Assembly: GCA_013423325.1 (NCBI GenBank)
Contig: BLJB01000003.1
Coordinates: 558,001 to 622,000 of the forward strand
Direction of reading: 5' to 3'
From: Usnea hakonensis
Taxonomy: Eukaryota > Ascomycota > Lecanoromycetes > Lecanorales > Parmeliaceae
DNA length: 64,000 nt
Both the position numbers and the translations under genes were made by a program. Below the pieces are notes generated by a model. It was given only the letters and a program-made list of their open reading frames with translations, had not been told where the DNA came from and ran no database searches. Within the stretch, counting starts at the first letter, position 1. Every line of letters begins with the position of its first letter. Below are positions 33,916 through 44,694 of the stretch, piece after piece.

Positions 33916-34509
33916 GTGATGGGGATAAGGCGGGGAAGGAGGAGGATGTTGGGATGAGGAGAGGGTGGCTATGATTGGGTTGGATGAGTGAGGGGAGAGC
34001 GGATGATTAGAATGCTTAATATGGATTGTTTAGAGAGTCTAGCTTATTTGCACTAGTTCATTAGTATATTTATTTAGGTGTATGGGATTCTACTTACCGT
34101 GTCTTGTTTCTTCTCCTTTTCCTCTTCCTCTTCCTCATTGACTTTCTGGCTAAGGTAGCTGACTAAGACACTGCTCGACTGCAAAAGGATGGTCTATCGA
34201 AGGCTGAAAGGGGGATTCGACGGGTCCCAAGAACATGAAGGGGAAAAGAATGGTGTCTTTTCCGATATAAGTAGCAGAGGCGCCATGTTCACATTGGTCG
34301 TCTACCTAATGCAACAATATAAAAATCAAAATTGGTACCATCCTGTTATCCCTCATTCTCTACGCCAATGCTATCGATATGATCGCCAAAAATGCTAGTA
34401 GGACCCTATTTTTTTTCTTTTTAGCTATGGAGAGAAACTCGCTCCGTCGCCCCCTCCTTCCATATGAAATAAAATATCCGCTTAGTCTCTATCCTGTGCT
34501 TGTGATTCA
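33916..34509. other. intergenic
   Basis: About 590 nt between the tail-to-tail hypothetical gene and the DUF300 gene. Contains a short (TCTTCC)n patch near 34112-34135. No gene seen. Confidence 0.4.
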
Positions 34510-35949
34510 TCACCTCGGAAGCGATGTATACCGACCTGCGTGCCTATGCTCGATAGAATCCGGGCGCCAAGCTTGACCTTGATGGTGTCCCGCGTTATTG
34601 AACGATGGTGCTTGCGGCGAATGAATTGAAAGCACATTCAGAGGTTGTGGACTGCCATTACCATACGGTTGCGGATAGGAATTGAAATACCGGACTGCGA
34701 GCACGAGTCCCTTGGCTATATCCATTGGATTGAAAGCCGCTATAAAGGCTTTGATGCCAAAGAAACCGCCTTGGTAGTGCACCGAGCGTTTGAAAGGTTG
34801 CGATTCGATACCCGAGCTTGGTGATGAAGCTGATGATGTATAAGTATATGGTTTGAAGCTGTATGCATAAAAGTTGAACACGGAGAAAAGGACCATTTCG
34901 CCACAGATAAGGATCGAGGGGATACCGAAGACGATGTCGTTGTAGGATAGGGTGGAGCTGGGCTTCACGGCGCCGGTGGAGGAGAGGATGCTAAAGGTGA
35001 GACCTTGCAGCGTGCTGAGAAAAACGATACCTTTGATGACGAGGAGTTTGGAGATGACGGCGTAGGGGGTGAGGAAGAGGCGGAGGTGCTGGTAGAATCG
35101 GAGGAGGCGGAGAACAGCGATCGTAACGGATATCGCGTGGATGACGGTCAACTGTAAATATGTAGATTAGATATCTGGACATGAATTGTTGGACAGAGGA
35201 GATAAGTGAGTACCCAAATGTGAGCGAAATGCACACTGTGCCCATTTACACAGTATGTCCCGGTAGCTTGTGCGATGTCTGTTGCAACGGCGACGATGAT
35301 TGAGACGGGGATGTACTGGAACACCGAGACCCAGATCCGCTAGTCAGGGTTATGTCAGCGGCCATCAAGAACACATTCAAGAACGCTACCGAACTTACAT
35401 GATACCATGTCAGACTCCCTTCACAGCTCTCCGGGTGTTGCAATCGGTCAAAATATCCATCCCGCTGTTGAGGATCCGGTACCACGTACGTGATAAGCAA
35501 AAGGAAATAGCTGGCTAGAGCCACAGATTCGTAGGCATCGGCCCACGCCTGGATATAGACTGCTGAAGAAGGAACAGACCCGGCAAGAAAGAAGACGAGT
35601 GCGAATACAGGGATTAAGGTTATGATGCGGAGTATCCTAGTGACGAAATGTAAGCGGAAGGCTTCTGTTGGAGCATTGTAGGCACCTACTGGATTTGTTG
35701 GCCCGGATTGCTAAAATGCGTTGCGTGTAGTACAAGAAGGATACCCGAGAGTAGTAACGCAAGTGCAGTGAAGGCGCCGCAAAGGATGATGGTTAAAGTA
35801 TGGAAGGTGAGTGATCCAACGACGCGGCTCGCGCCTATATTGGTGACTGTCAGTATCGATTTCATTCCTTTGTATTTGCGATCAGATAGATTCGTACCAT
35901 ACTGGAGCCCTGTTGTTATCGTTGGACATGTGTGGTCTTTGTTGCCCAT
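34510..35949 (-). CDS. Ost-alpha/DUF300 family membrane protein
   Basis: A 400 aa multi-pass membrane protein from five exons: 35949-35898, 35834-35690, 35636-35399, 35339-35214 and 35151-34510. All introns are GT-AG and the frame is intact. It belongs to the organic solute transporter subunit alpha/TMEM184 family (Pfam Solute_trans_a): TM1 (FHTLTIILCGAFTALALLLS), the family-typical block RIITLIPVFALVFFLAGSVP then AVYIQAWADAYESVALASYF, and further TMs in exons 4-5 (IPVSIIVAVATDIAQATGTY; LLVIKGIVFLSTLQGLTFSI; IPSILICGEMVLFSVFNFYA). The C-terminal ~100 residues are hydrophilic and cytosolic-looking. In animals the family includes bile-acid/steroid transporters; in fungi the substrate is unknown. 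Confidence 0.93.
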
Positions 35950-37068
35950 CGCGTGGAGAAGATTAGAGAGATCAATGGGATTGGAGAGTTGAGGTAATTG
36001 AAAGATATGTGAGATGGCTCGGACTGATTTGTCGTGCGGTGAAGACGTTGAAGAATAATGGGCGATGCGTATGCAATGGAACGACCTTTGATCATGGGCA
36101 AGATGAGCTTGTTATATACCCAGACCATCTCAGTAGCTTGGGACTGGTGAGACCAAGCCCCGGATGTAGACCGAATGGACATTTTAACGATTGGCTTGAC
36201 TCTCGAAAGCTGACTGTAACTGTCGACCATATTGCAGCGAACGGAGATGCCAAGATGGATTTTAATGAGAAGAAAATGGTAAATTCATCCTCATCTGCAA
36301 TCATCATGCAGGCTTGTAGTAAGCAAGCGTGCCATTGGTGGGAGTTACCGTTGGGCTGTGTAGCGCATCTGTGGCTGAAGTAGCCTTTTGGGAAAGCTTC
36401 GCGAAGCTATTCCGAATCTGTAGGCTTTCATTCTCATGATCCCGGTATGAAAATCCGTTGTTGTCAAAGACTCTCGGTGTTTGCGATAATCATCATAAAC
36501 AAGAGTATCCAAGACAGCTCAGAGATAATTGCAAAGACCTAGAGGCTCTTGTATGACATTGCGTAAGCCCTCTTGGCGAAACCGTACTCTACATACATAC
36601 ATACATACATACATACATACTTAAATATAAGTATATATGATATTATCATACACGTTTCCTGGTCAAAAGAATCTGACCAATGCTCAAGACGTCTCAAGTT
36701 TATGTTGCTCTAAAATGTGGACATCGTCGCTGGTTTCCCTATGGGATAGACAGGTAATTTCTTTAGTCAGCGAGTATCGTTGCTAGCAGCTTGCAACCGG
36801 GTCATAACCGTTGCTGTCTGTGGAGAGGGGCGTGGTTGGCATAGGCCCATAGGAAATCGCTCTCTCGTTGATACTCTGGTGGTAACACGTTGCACTCAGC
36901 TGTTCTCTTTTCTTTCTCGGTCCTACCTCTCTGCGGCGCATCGCATGTCCTTTTCAGAAATCCAGGTTGGCATTTTCGTCAGGGCCGCCCATTTGAGCAT
37001 ACTCTGTTCCGAGGCGGCGCCGATGACCTCGGTGGACAGATGCCATCATTATGAGATCTCGTAGTACT
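35950..37068. other. 1.1 kb intergenic
   Basis: Between the DUF300 start and the DUF3405 stop. A (CATA)n microsatellite is at 36591-36620. Short ORFs have no recognisable domain. Confidence 0.5.
36591..36620. repeat. (CATA)n microsatellite
   Basis: About 7.5 perfect tetranucleotide units, followed by A/T-rich sequence. Confidence 0.9.
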
Positions 37069-39286
37069 TCAGACTCCTTTCACTGGATGCAGCAATATGC
37101 CTGGAAGACAAAGTCTCTCGTTCGGATCATTGCCCTTTGAATTTATTAGTACACCGAAAGAAAGAGCAATGGGTCCAAGGAAAATACTCACATATCCTAA
37201 CCATCGCTTGTAGAGTTCGTCCGGATAAGTAGTCTTTTCATCAATAGAGGCCCAATACGTCATTCGATGCCATGTCCCGTCGTGTATGGGGGGATTGTTC
37301 AGCACCGTCCTACCCTCATCAGCATTGAAGGCAGCGTTCATATTCTCTGGTGATTTAGCAAAATCCAGGTATACTGGAAGCGGAAAGACGACTAGCTTCA
37401 AGCCATGGTGCAATGCTGTGGATTGGGGGTACATCTCCGGGGGCATGTGGAAACCTGAGGTCATTTGGCCGTGATGCATAGCCCGTAGCAAGCGTTTTGA
37501 AAAACGGACCATCGATGTGGTGCCAGTCGCACGTCTCGGTGTGTGGCTGCCCTCGGGGTAGTGTTCGACTTTGTCTTTGAACACATACGAGGTGCCCTGA
37601 GGGTTGAAGACAGGTGCGAGGTTAATCATATCAGCGTTTTCACCGACACCCCACTCGTAGTGATCGTTCTCTGACGATTCTGTGGGTGGGCTTGGGCCAA
37701 CTGGATCGATACCTCCAGTTTTCACCGGACCCCACACGCCTCCTTTCCCTGAACCCTCGCCGTCTTCAACCCGCTTTGTTGCTTGCGAAGTTTGGTTTGC
37801 GACAGCTTCCATAAAATTCGTCCAGTTTCCATGGACATGAGGTATATAGTATCGCGACGCGCGTTCCCAGAGGTATTTCCTCGGCTGCTGTTTTGCCCAC
37901 GCTGATATTGTCTCAAGGTGATGGTAGTGGTGACCAGTATACCGCACATCAATTGCAACTTGCCAGAAGTGTTCGATCTCGGGTCGCAAGAGGGAGAGCA
38001 ATTGCAATGGCTGGGCCATGTGTCCTGACGGCGAGGTTCTGGGCCTGGGAAGAGGTCAGTGCTCATGAACCGCAAATGGAAGAGAACCATACTCATGCTG
38101 TCCAACCTTTGGATACCACTTCTCCAGAAGCTGTCTGTTGAAAAGAACGGTGTTGTTCCTGAACTCATTTGGCACGGCCTTCTTCAAAGTTTGCTGATAT
38201 GAGGCAAGACTGTCGAATATCTTTGCGTTGGTATCCCTGACTTCGACCATGATAATCACCTCGTATTCTGCGCCAGAGTGTAGTGACAGCTCCATGATCA
38301 TGGATCGTATATATTGTATGGTATCAACCGTCCACTCATTGGTGTCCAACGTCCGTAGGACTACGGCAGTCCTCTGTTTGTATTGTTTGACAGACTTCCA
38401 TAGTCTATAAGACATGCCTTGCCGTGGCTCTTCATCCGGCAGCACAACGGTAGTGTCGACATCGTCATTATCTTCCGGGCGAGGCATCCACAATGTTGTC
38501 GTTCGATTTGTCCAGAGAGGAGAATCGTAACGATGTTGATTTCTTATGAGGCAGTCTCCTTGCAAAAAGCCCCAGTCCACTTTGTCCCACTGGACTTTGG
38601 AGGCGCGATTAGACTGGCGTTGTCCTTCGAGGTCTCCCTCTTCATAACCATATGGGTCGTAGCGGGCATGGCGATCGAAGCAGAAGTCGGATGTCAGTCC
38701 AGTAGCATTGTGGGAACCAAACATCGAAGTAGGTGCTGTAAGTCATCAGTCAGCCGCCCAGTCCACCCAATTATCCATGTAGAGCTCACGTTGTTTCCGA
38801 AGACGATGAACCACCAGCGTATCGTCCGCATTGTCATTGACATCCACCCCTCTCGGTCCCAGACATGGCTCATGCATCCCTCTCCATTGTGACCTCCAAG
38901 CGCGGGTATTATACTCAGGGTAGGGGTCATAGATGTCGGAAGACAGGGCTCTAGCATTGTCCGTGAAGGCAGGGAAGAGTGGTGCCTTGGGATTTCTAGA
39001 GACAGGTCAGAAGGGTATCAAGAATCTGGGGCAATCTGTCTCACATTGAGACGGGCCTAGGATCGTCAGCGAGATTGTCAGTGCAGGCTACCGCGCCGGG
39101 TTCGTAGAGCTTCGTCGGTATGAAGACAGAAAGCAGTTGGGGGGCCGGATGGGATGACTGTCGCCAAAACCAGAGGGAGAATATAATGGCAAGGGAGAGT
39201 AGAATCCAGCGAGTTGTACGTCCGTTTGCATGAGATGCCATGGCTGATGATAGCCGAGGGGAGAGCGGGGGGGAAGTAGAAGCCAT
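37069..39286 (-). CDS. DUF3405 family type II membrane protein, glycosyltransferase-like
   Basis: A 664 aa protein from five exons: 39286-39045, 38995-38790, 38735-38088, 38024-37192 and 37134-37069, GT-AG introns, frame intact. Near the N-terminus is a signal-anchor (TRWILLSLAIIFSLWFW) as in Golgi glycosyltransferases. Family landmarks: YNTRAWRSQWRGMHEPCLGP and GVDVNDNADDTL, FCFDRHARYDPYG, VDWGFLQGDCL, the central alpha/beta block (TAVVLRTLDTNEWTVDTIQY, YEVIIMVEVRD), YPKVGQHEYG, then IDVRYTGHHYHHLETISAWA and KYLWERASRYYIPHVHGNW. DUF3405 proteins are fungal, have a glycosyltransferase A-like fold by inference, and no known substrate. The position where relatives I recall show W-E-x-D-x-R-Y-T-G here reads V-A-I-D-V-R-Y-T-G. 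Confidence 0.92.
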
Positions 39287-41049
39287 AGTAGCTTATTAGT
39301 GGTAGTGGTAGTAGTAGTAGAAGCAGTAAATGTTTTGTCGACGGTGGCATTACCTTAGTTGCCCCAATGCTTTTCTATATTTAATTACCTAGTAGTAGTA
39401 TGTGATTGTGCCGTACCAACTTTGTTTCAGATGGACTTGGCTTGGCAGGGCTAGCCTACCTTACAGTCTGATAGGGCTGAGAGGGCTGATGGGGCTGATA
39501 GGGCTGCCGGGATCGATAAGGCTGATAAGGTTTACACGCCTGATTCGTATAGGGCTGAAAAGGCCGATGAGAGAGATACTTAGCTGTAAGTATGTTGTAC
39601 TCAAGGTAAAGTAATGTAACATACTGTACTTACAAAATGTCAGAAATCTGCATGTCAACAAGCACGCTACCGCATAGGCCTTCAAATTACGTCGTATACA
39701 ACCGATCAATCTGTCATCCATCATCTCTCAACTAACACCTTGCCACTTTACACGATCAAACACGAAGAATTCCAGTGGAGAATCGCCCAAAGTCAACTTC
39801 GAATTTACACCAAGCTCAGGTATATTTCCTGCGTAAGGAATCAACGAGTGGTAGAGGCTTCATATTTTCAGTTTTCGGCTTGTCCAGTTGATGTACCATG
39901 TGTTGGCCTTGAATATAGCATCAATTAGGGATGACTTCCAGCTTGCATAGCAAGTGTGGTCCTGTGGAAATGGACAGGACCAGAGTTCAAAGGCTAGCAG
40001 CAAGGGTTTCTTGGACTCTGAGAGGTGGAATCCGATGGTCGTTATGAGGGTCACCAGAGTCGGGGCCTAAACCCTTCGACAGGAATAGGATAGGTCGTAA
40101 AGGCTACCTTGATCCGCACATGTTTAATCAAGGCTACCAGGGGTGACTCATGAGTTGGACGAACATTGGAACAAGCAGTAATGGTCGCATGACCATGCCT
40201 TTCTAATCATTCTTACGATTCTAGCCGTCGAGCGTGCAAAGAGGCCCGACAGAAGAGCTGAGGTTCCATGGTGGCGCCGTGGCTGATCGTGAGCGGCATG
40301 GCCCATACTCTTGTGGATGGCAATTCAGTGATCCATTAAGAAATCGACATCAGAGCTCTCACATATATGAAGCATCACCATTCATGAAGATATTCGTACC
40401 AAAAGCCGTCTCTGATGCCCCTATATCATACAGCTGCCTGAATTTAGCTGTGCAGCTGTTTCTCCTTCCTGGAGCCTGGAATTATCTCCATTTCCGTGAT
40501 GTTGCTGTTTTACGTTTTAGCGCTGACAGACTTCACGCCTGGGTCTGTCGTGCTAGGACTTAGGTCGCAAAATAGCGTCGGCCACCAAGAAACACCGCCT
40601 CACAGACAATAGTGTTTTACGACTCAGCCATGGTAGGTTCCGTCGAATGGAAGAAGACCAAAAGACTCTCAAACTGCGTCATCTCACATGGAAAGTGCCG
40701 CATCCCTATACTGTTTACTTATCGTCAGTGTGCGCTGTCTAGCAAAATTTGAAACCTTAATATTTACCGCTTATTCATCCTGCAGACGCCTTTCCTCTGT
40801 AGTCAATGGCTGAACTCGTACTTAATTGCTATTCGCTGGTGAGTTTGGCTAAGATCAAGTGGCCGTCCTTGAATCGCTGATTAACGCTGACATATAACTT
40901 TCTCTGATCCCCGGCTGAGTCGTCGTCTCTAAATCTTCTCTGATATGACCCATGCTGGATGCAAGATGGCTGACCCCTGCGGTAAATCTCTTTCTTGACT
41001 CTCTCTCTGTCATCGCTGGCTTCGACCAAAGCCTTACAATTCTATCGAT
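39287..41049. other. 1.8 kb intergenic with a short tandem repeat
   Basis: Divergent promoter region. Contains GTA/GTAGTAGTAG runs near 39300-39330 and a GGGCTGATA-type array at 39468-39572. 39575-41049 has short ORFs only; no domain recognised. Confidence 0.5.
39468..39572. repeat. imperfect 9 nt tandem repeat (GGGCTGATA)
   Basis: About ten degenerate units of (A/G)GGGCTGA(T/G)(A/G), including several exact GGGCTGA cores spaced about 9 nt apart. Confidence 0.75.
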
Positions 41050-42166
41050 ATGTCGGAAATCTCCTTCAAAGTTCTGACTGGAGTGTCATGGGGTTTCACT
41101 GGCCTAGCTATTTTGCTCACAGCAACTCGGTTCTGGATTCGGTCCAAGGTTACCAAAAGACTTGCTTGGGACGATGCAGCGCATCTGCTTGGACTTCTGT
41201 TGCTGATTGCACAAGTCTCGATTGTGTCTGGGGCAACTTCAATGATTTATCGAATTGCAATAGATGAAGCGGAAGACAAACATCGCTACAAGGCAGAACA
41301 TTTGCTGTTCGTTCGTCTTGACTTCGCGGGGATCTTGATCACTTGGTGTTGCCTCTATGCTATCAAGACGTCGTTCATGCTACTCTACCATCACATTTTC
41401 CGAATCTCCGAGAAGTTCATACGAGCATGGTGGATTGTTCTTGGGATAGTCTTCCTGACATTCTGGATCTTGATCGCTGGGTCTCTCACGGAATGCGGAA
41501 GTCCGTCGGCATTGGAACATTTCGGTAGGTCTAGCTGAACAATCTATCTCTGGAATGACCGAAACTTACTGATGGTGGCCAGAGGCTTGCCTCACCCCTT
41601 CAATGTTGCGTCGGCAGAAGGTGTTTGTCATCTACAGTTGCGTTTTGAATGTGCTTTCCGACCTCGCCAGTCAGTCATCCAGTCTCAACCGACGTGATTT
41701 GGGTGTCGATGCTAAAAGATAGACAGTCATGGCATTACCATTAGCTATGCTCAAAGGTCTTCAAATGCGCACGTCTGTCAAATTAGGCTTGGCAAGTGTC
41801 TTCTGCTTCGCCATCATCACGATAGCATTCGACATCCTCCGTGCCGTCGAGACTAATACAAAGGGTGGGGTTGAAGGCTCAACCGCACTTTGGACAAACC
41901 TAGAATCAGCGATTGCTGTCATTGTATCTTGTCTCCCTAGCCTCATTGCCTTGTCTAATCCCAAGAACGAGCAAAGTGGTAGCCGCCATCGTAGTCCTTA
42001 CAGGCAACGTTCTTTGGCCATATCAGATTCTGCGAAGCTTTACCTAAACGCCAAAAGCTCGTCAAAGAGTGGATACAGCAAGCGGACCTCGGCCGACGGC
42101 CTGTCAGATCACGGCATTGTCAGTTCTACCAGCTCGGTGCAAGAGCCTTCCACCGGCTATGCCTAG
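41050..42166 (+). CDS. fungal rhodopsin-like integral membrane protein (7 TM)
   Basis: A 333 aa protein from three exons, 41050-41524, 41583-41669 and 41727-42166, GT-AG introns, frame intact. It belongs to the large fungal family annotated as integral membrane/rhodopsin-domain proteins (PTH11-related superfamily). TM segments are visible at FTGLAILLTATRFWIR, LLGLLLLIAQVSIVSGA, FAGILITWCCLYAIKTSFML, WWIVLGIVFLTFWILIAG, VFVIYSCVLNVLSDLAI (crossing an exon joint), ASVFCFAIITIAFDILRA and LESAIAVIVSCLPSLIAL. Family marks are the D-D after TM1 (LAWDDAAHLLGL), the TECGSPS Cys in an extracellular loop, and the C-terminal Ser-rich cytosolic tail. No retinal-binding Lys can be placed in the sequence read here. 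Probable role: sensing at the plasma membrane, by inference. Confidence 0.92.
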
Positions 42167-42853
42167 AGCGAAACGGTCTGACACTGTCATCCTCTCTATT
42201 TCAGAACATTCCAAGGTCACAATTGCACAGCAATGGCCATATAATGTCGGGTCCATCGAGCATTGCAAGCGTGACCTACCAGTGATCCTCTCATACGGAA
42301 GAAGGTACCTGATGCTTGATCTAGAGCACAGGTGGAACAATGTCTTTACGGGCTTCTGTTAGGGCCACCAGTCGAATCAGTATGATACGAACAACTGACG
42401 ACGGCGCTGGGTCTTGCCCGCTTTTGGTTCCTCTCCGAGCTGGAGGACTGTCTCGGAGATTTCAATTACACGAAACTGAACCTGTTGGCAATCAGTTCAG
42501 AGGAGAGTGGTTAATAGTGGGTTCCAATTAGGCACAATGTTTGGCCAGATATTTTAAAGACCTTGGTATCATCAATCTCAGCCTTGTGATTAGTAACTGT
42601 CCGCTCATGGGTGATGGCTAGCAGAAAGAGGAATTCTTGTCTTTCCGATGCTATAAGCGATCGTATATCACTTGACACCTGCTAGTCGCAAATACTACAA
42701 GCCTCAGCTAACTACGCGCTTGACATTCTATGCGCGGTCCTTTACGCGATTAGCATAAGAACTAGATGCGTTCATCCATTCCAAATTTTCTCTGCCAAAA
42801 GCACGATTTCCGAATTCTGACATCTGTTTTCGGGTCTCCGACTCATAACGGCG
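42167..42853. other. intergenic
   Basis: About 690 nt between two genes on the same strand. Short ORFs without domains; nothing recognised. Confidence 0.4.
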
Positions 42854-43456
42854 ATGGGGCTTCCGAACGACTCAACCATGACCTGCTCCCCCCTCTGGCT
42901 CCTCTTTACATCTCTCATGTTCCTCCTCGCGCTACCTTCCCGCGCTTCAACCACCAACCCAAACATCCCAACACTATCAGCACCGACCAACTCAAGTCTC
43001 AATTACATTCAATCCCAGTGCTACACCCCTGGCGATCCAGGTACCTCAGAAATCGGACCCACCAACCCCAAGGACTGCGCAGATTCCCTCTACATCCTGG
43101 TCCGAAGCAAAGACTTCACAAAGCGCTTCCGCTTCAGCAGAAACCCGAGAGCAATGGCCAGATCGGTGCCGATTGGCTGGCAGAAGACTCTAGAATCGGA
43201 CTGCAGGATCGTAGTCACCTGCATGAATGATCGCGACACGGGAGAGTTCCGCTTGGCGGATGTGGCGCAGGTGGCGAGGCGGATTATTGATCATTGTGTT
43301 GATGTACCGGATCCCGGTGGGAGGTACCCCATGCTGAAATGGGGGGGGATTTCTGGGATTGATGGGGAGGAGACGTTTTATGTGGCTGTTGCGGCGCCGA
43401 TTCGGCCCAGGCTAGAACTTGGGAGCGGAAATTTGTCGGTGATTGAGACAGGGTGA
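42854..43456 (+). CDS. small secreted Cys-containing fungal protein
   Basis: A 200 aa single-exon protein from ATG 42854. A hydrophobic segment at residues 13-30 (LWLLFTSLMFLLALPSRAS) serves as a signal peptide. The mature domain has conserved-looking features of a fungal secreted family: an early Cys (QSQCYTP), KDCADSLYIL, an R-F-x-F-x-R-x-P-R segment, W-x-x-x-L-E-S-D-C-R-I-V-V-T-C, then LADVAQVARRIIDHCVDVPD with GG-x-Y and the G-G-I-S-G motif. Four to five Cys could form disulfides. Function unknown; it lies beside a LysM effector-type gene (convergent), which fits a secreted context. Confidence 0.82.
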   Translation: MGLPNDSTMTCSPLWLLFTSLMFLLALPSRASTTNPNIPTLSAPTNSSLNYIQSQCYTPGDPGTSEIGPTNPKDCADSLYILVRSKDFTKRFRFSRNPRAMARSVPIGWQKTLESDCRIVVTCMNDRDTGEFRLADVAQVARRIIDHCVDVPDPGGRYPMLKWGGISGIDGEETFYVAVAAPIRPRLELGSGNLSVIETG

Positions 43457-43818
43457 TGGAATAAGGGTGTTCTTGGATCTGAGTGATATTTGTCTCGGAG
43501 CACCCTTTTCGGAAGATCCTTGTACTGCGGCAGGTGCCGTTTCCTCGCTTGATCCCTTGGTGTCCACAAAACTATTGCGTAGATGTGAATATTCCTGTTG
43601 CAGACCAAATACAAAGACCCTATGAAGTTTTGAAGTTGGTAGATGCGATATGCTCTATTTGAAAGAAAAGCTACTATCTAACTAGAAGAGAAAAGAACAT
43701 GTGACAAACAGACGACATTGCAGAAACAACAACAACAATAGACCCACACTCGAACAAACCTTTCCTCCACACCCCCCTATTGCAACGAGAATATTCTCCC
43801 ACCACCCGCTAACTCCCG
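43457..43818. other. convergent intergenic region
   Basis: About 360 nt between two convergent stop codons. Plus-strand ORF material there is non-ATG or low scoring. Nothing recognised. Confidence 0.4.
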
Positions 43819-44694
43819 CTAACCAACCCACGTAGTATTCCCAACAAACCCATTGAAATCCCGGCCCATCATCCCATCGCACCCGCAAATCCACGTGAGG
43901 GGACCCTTGTTGGCAGCAGCGGCGTCGCAAGATCCTGCCGTCCCGCAGCCGTTGCAGCATCCAGAAGAGTAGGAAGAGCCGTCGGTGCCGATGGAGCCGC
44001 TGAGGCAGGTTGTTGGGGTTGAGAGGCAGACTGTTCGGAATACCTAGAGGGGGGAGTAGTATTGTTAGCGTTTGGTTTGTAGAGAGGAGGGTTCGGGAAG
44101 GAGTAGTCCCGAGGGCGTGGGAGAGGGGTAAGAGAAAACTTACCGGAGGGGAAGTCACAGGTGGAGGGGGTGTCGTGGATGGGGGAGGTGGAGGCGGAGG
44201 GGGAGGTGTGCTGCTAGGCGGAGGTGCACTAGTGCTTGTGGACTGTGGAGAGAGATACGATAGTCAGCCTTCATTCAGAGAAAACACGACCCATGACTCT
44301 GGATCAACAAACTCGGCAACAAGAGTCGACTCACCGAGCTGCCCGGGTGTGCGAAATCGCCCCCCATTTGTCCAACGCAGTACGTGTTTCCGGCGACCAG
44401 GTTGCTGCAGGACGGGTTTATGTCGGGGTTCATGATCATAAATTCCTCCATCGTGACCCCGTTGTCTTTGGATATGCTTTCGCAGGAGGCTCCCGGGGAG
44501 GCTTTCGCCCATACGTCGAAGGCTCCGCAGGGTTGGGTCAGGTCGCGAAAGTCGCGGGCTTGGATGCTGGCTGTGGATGGGGGGGCTGTTTGGGTTGCGC
44601 GGTCGTCGGGGAAACGTGTTGCGTTGGATGTGATTGCGAGGGTGAGGATGAGGTATGCTTGGAGAACTTTGTTTGGGTTCAGTGAGTTGCGCAT
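43819..44694 (-). CDS. secreted LysM-domain protein (effector type) with Pro-rich linker and Cys-rich tail
   Basis: A 227 aa protein from three exons, 44694-44335, 44242-44144 and 44043-43819, all phase 0. Residues 1-25 form a signal peptide (LQAYLILTLAITSNA). One LysM domain spans about residues 56-110: CGAFDVWAKASPGASCESIS, then MNPDINPSCSNLVAGNTYC, with the usual Cys at both ends. The linker is almost pure Pro/Ser/Thr (exon 2). The C-terminal ~75 residues have about ten Cys (CLSTPTTCLSGS, then CCNGCG, then ICGCDG) in a compact, disulfide-rich arrangement I do not recognise as a named chitin-binding domain. LysM binds chitin or N-acetylglucosamine chains. In plant-associated fungi such proteins can shield or sequester chitin; this is family knowledge, not proven here. 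Confidence 0.93.
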
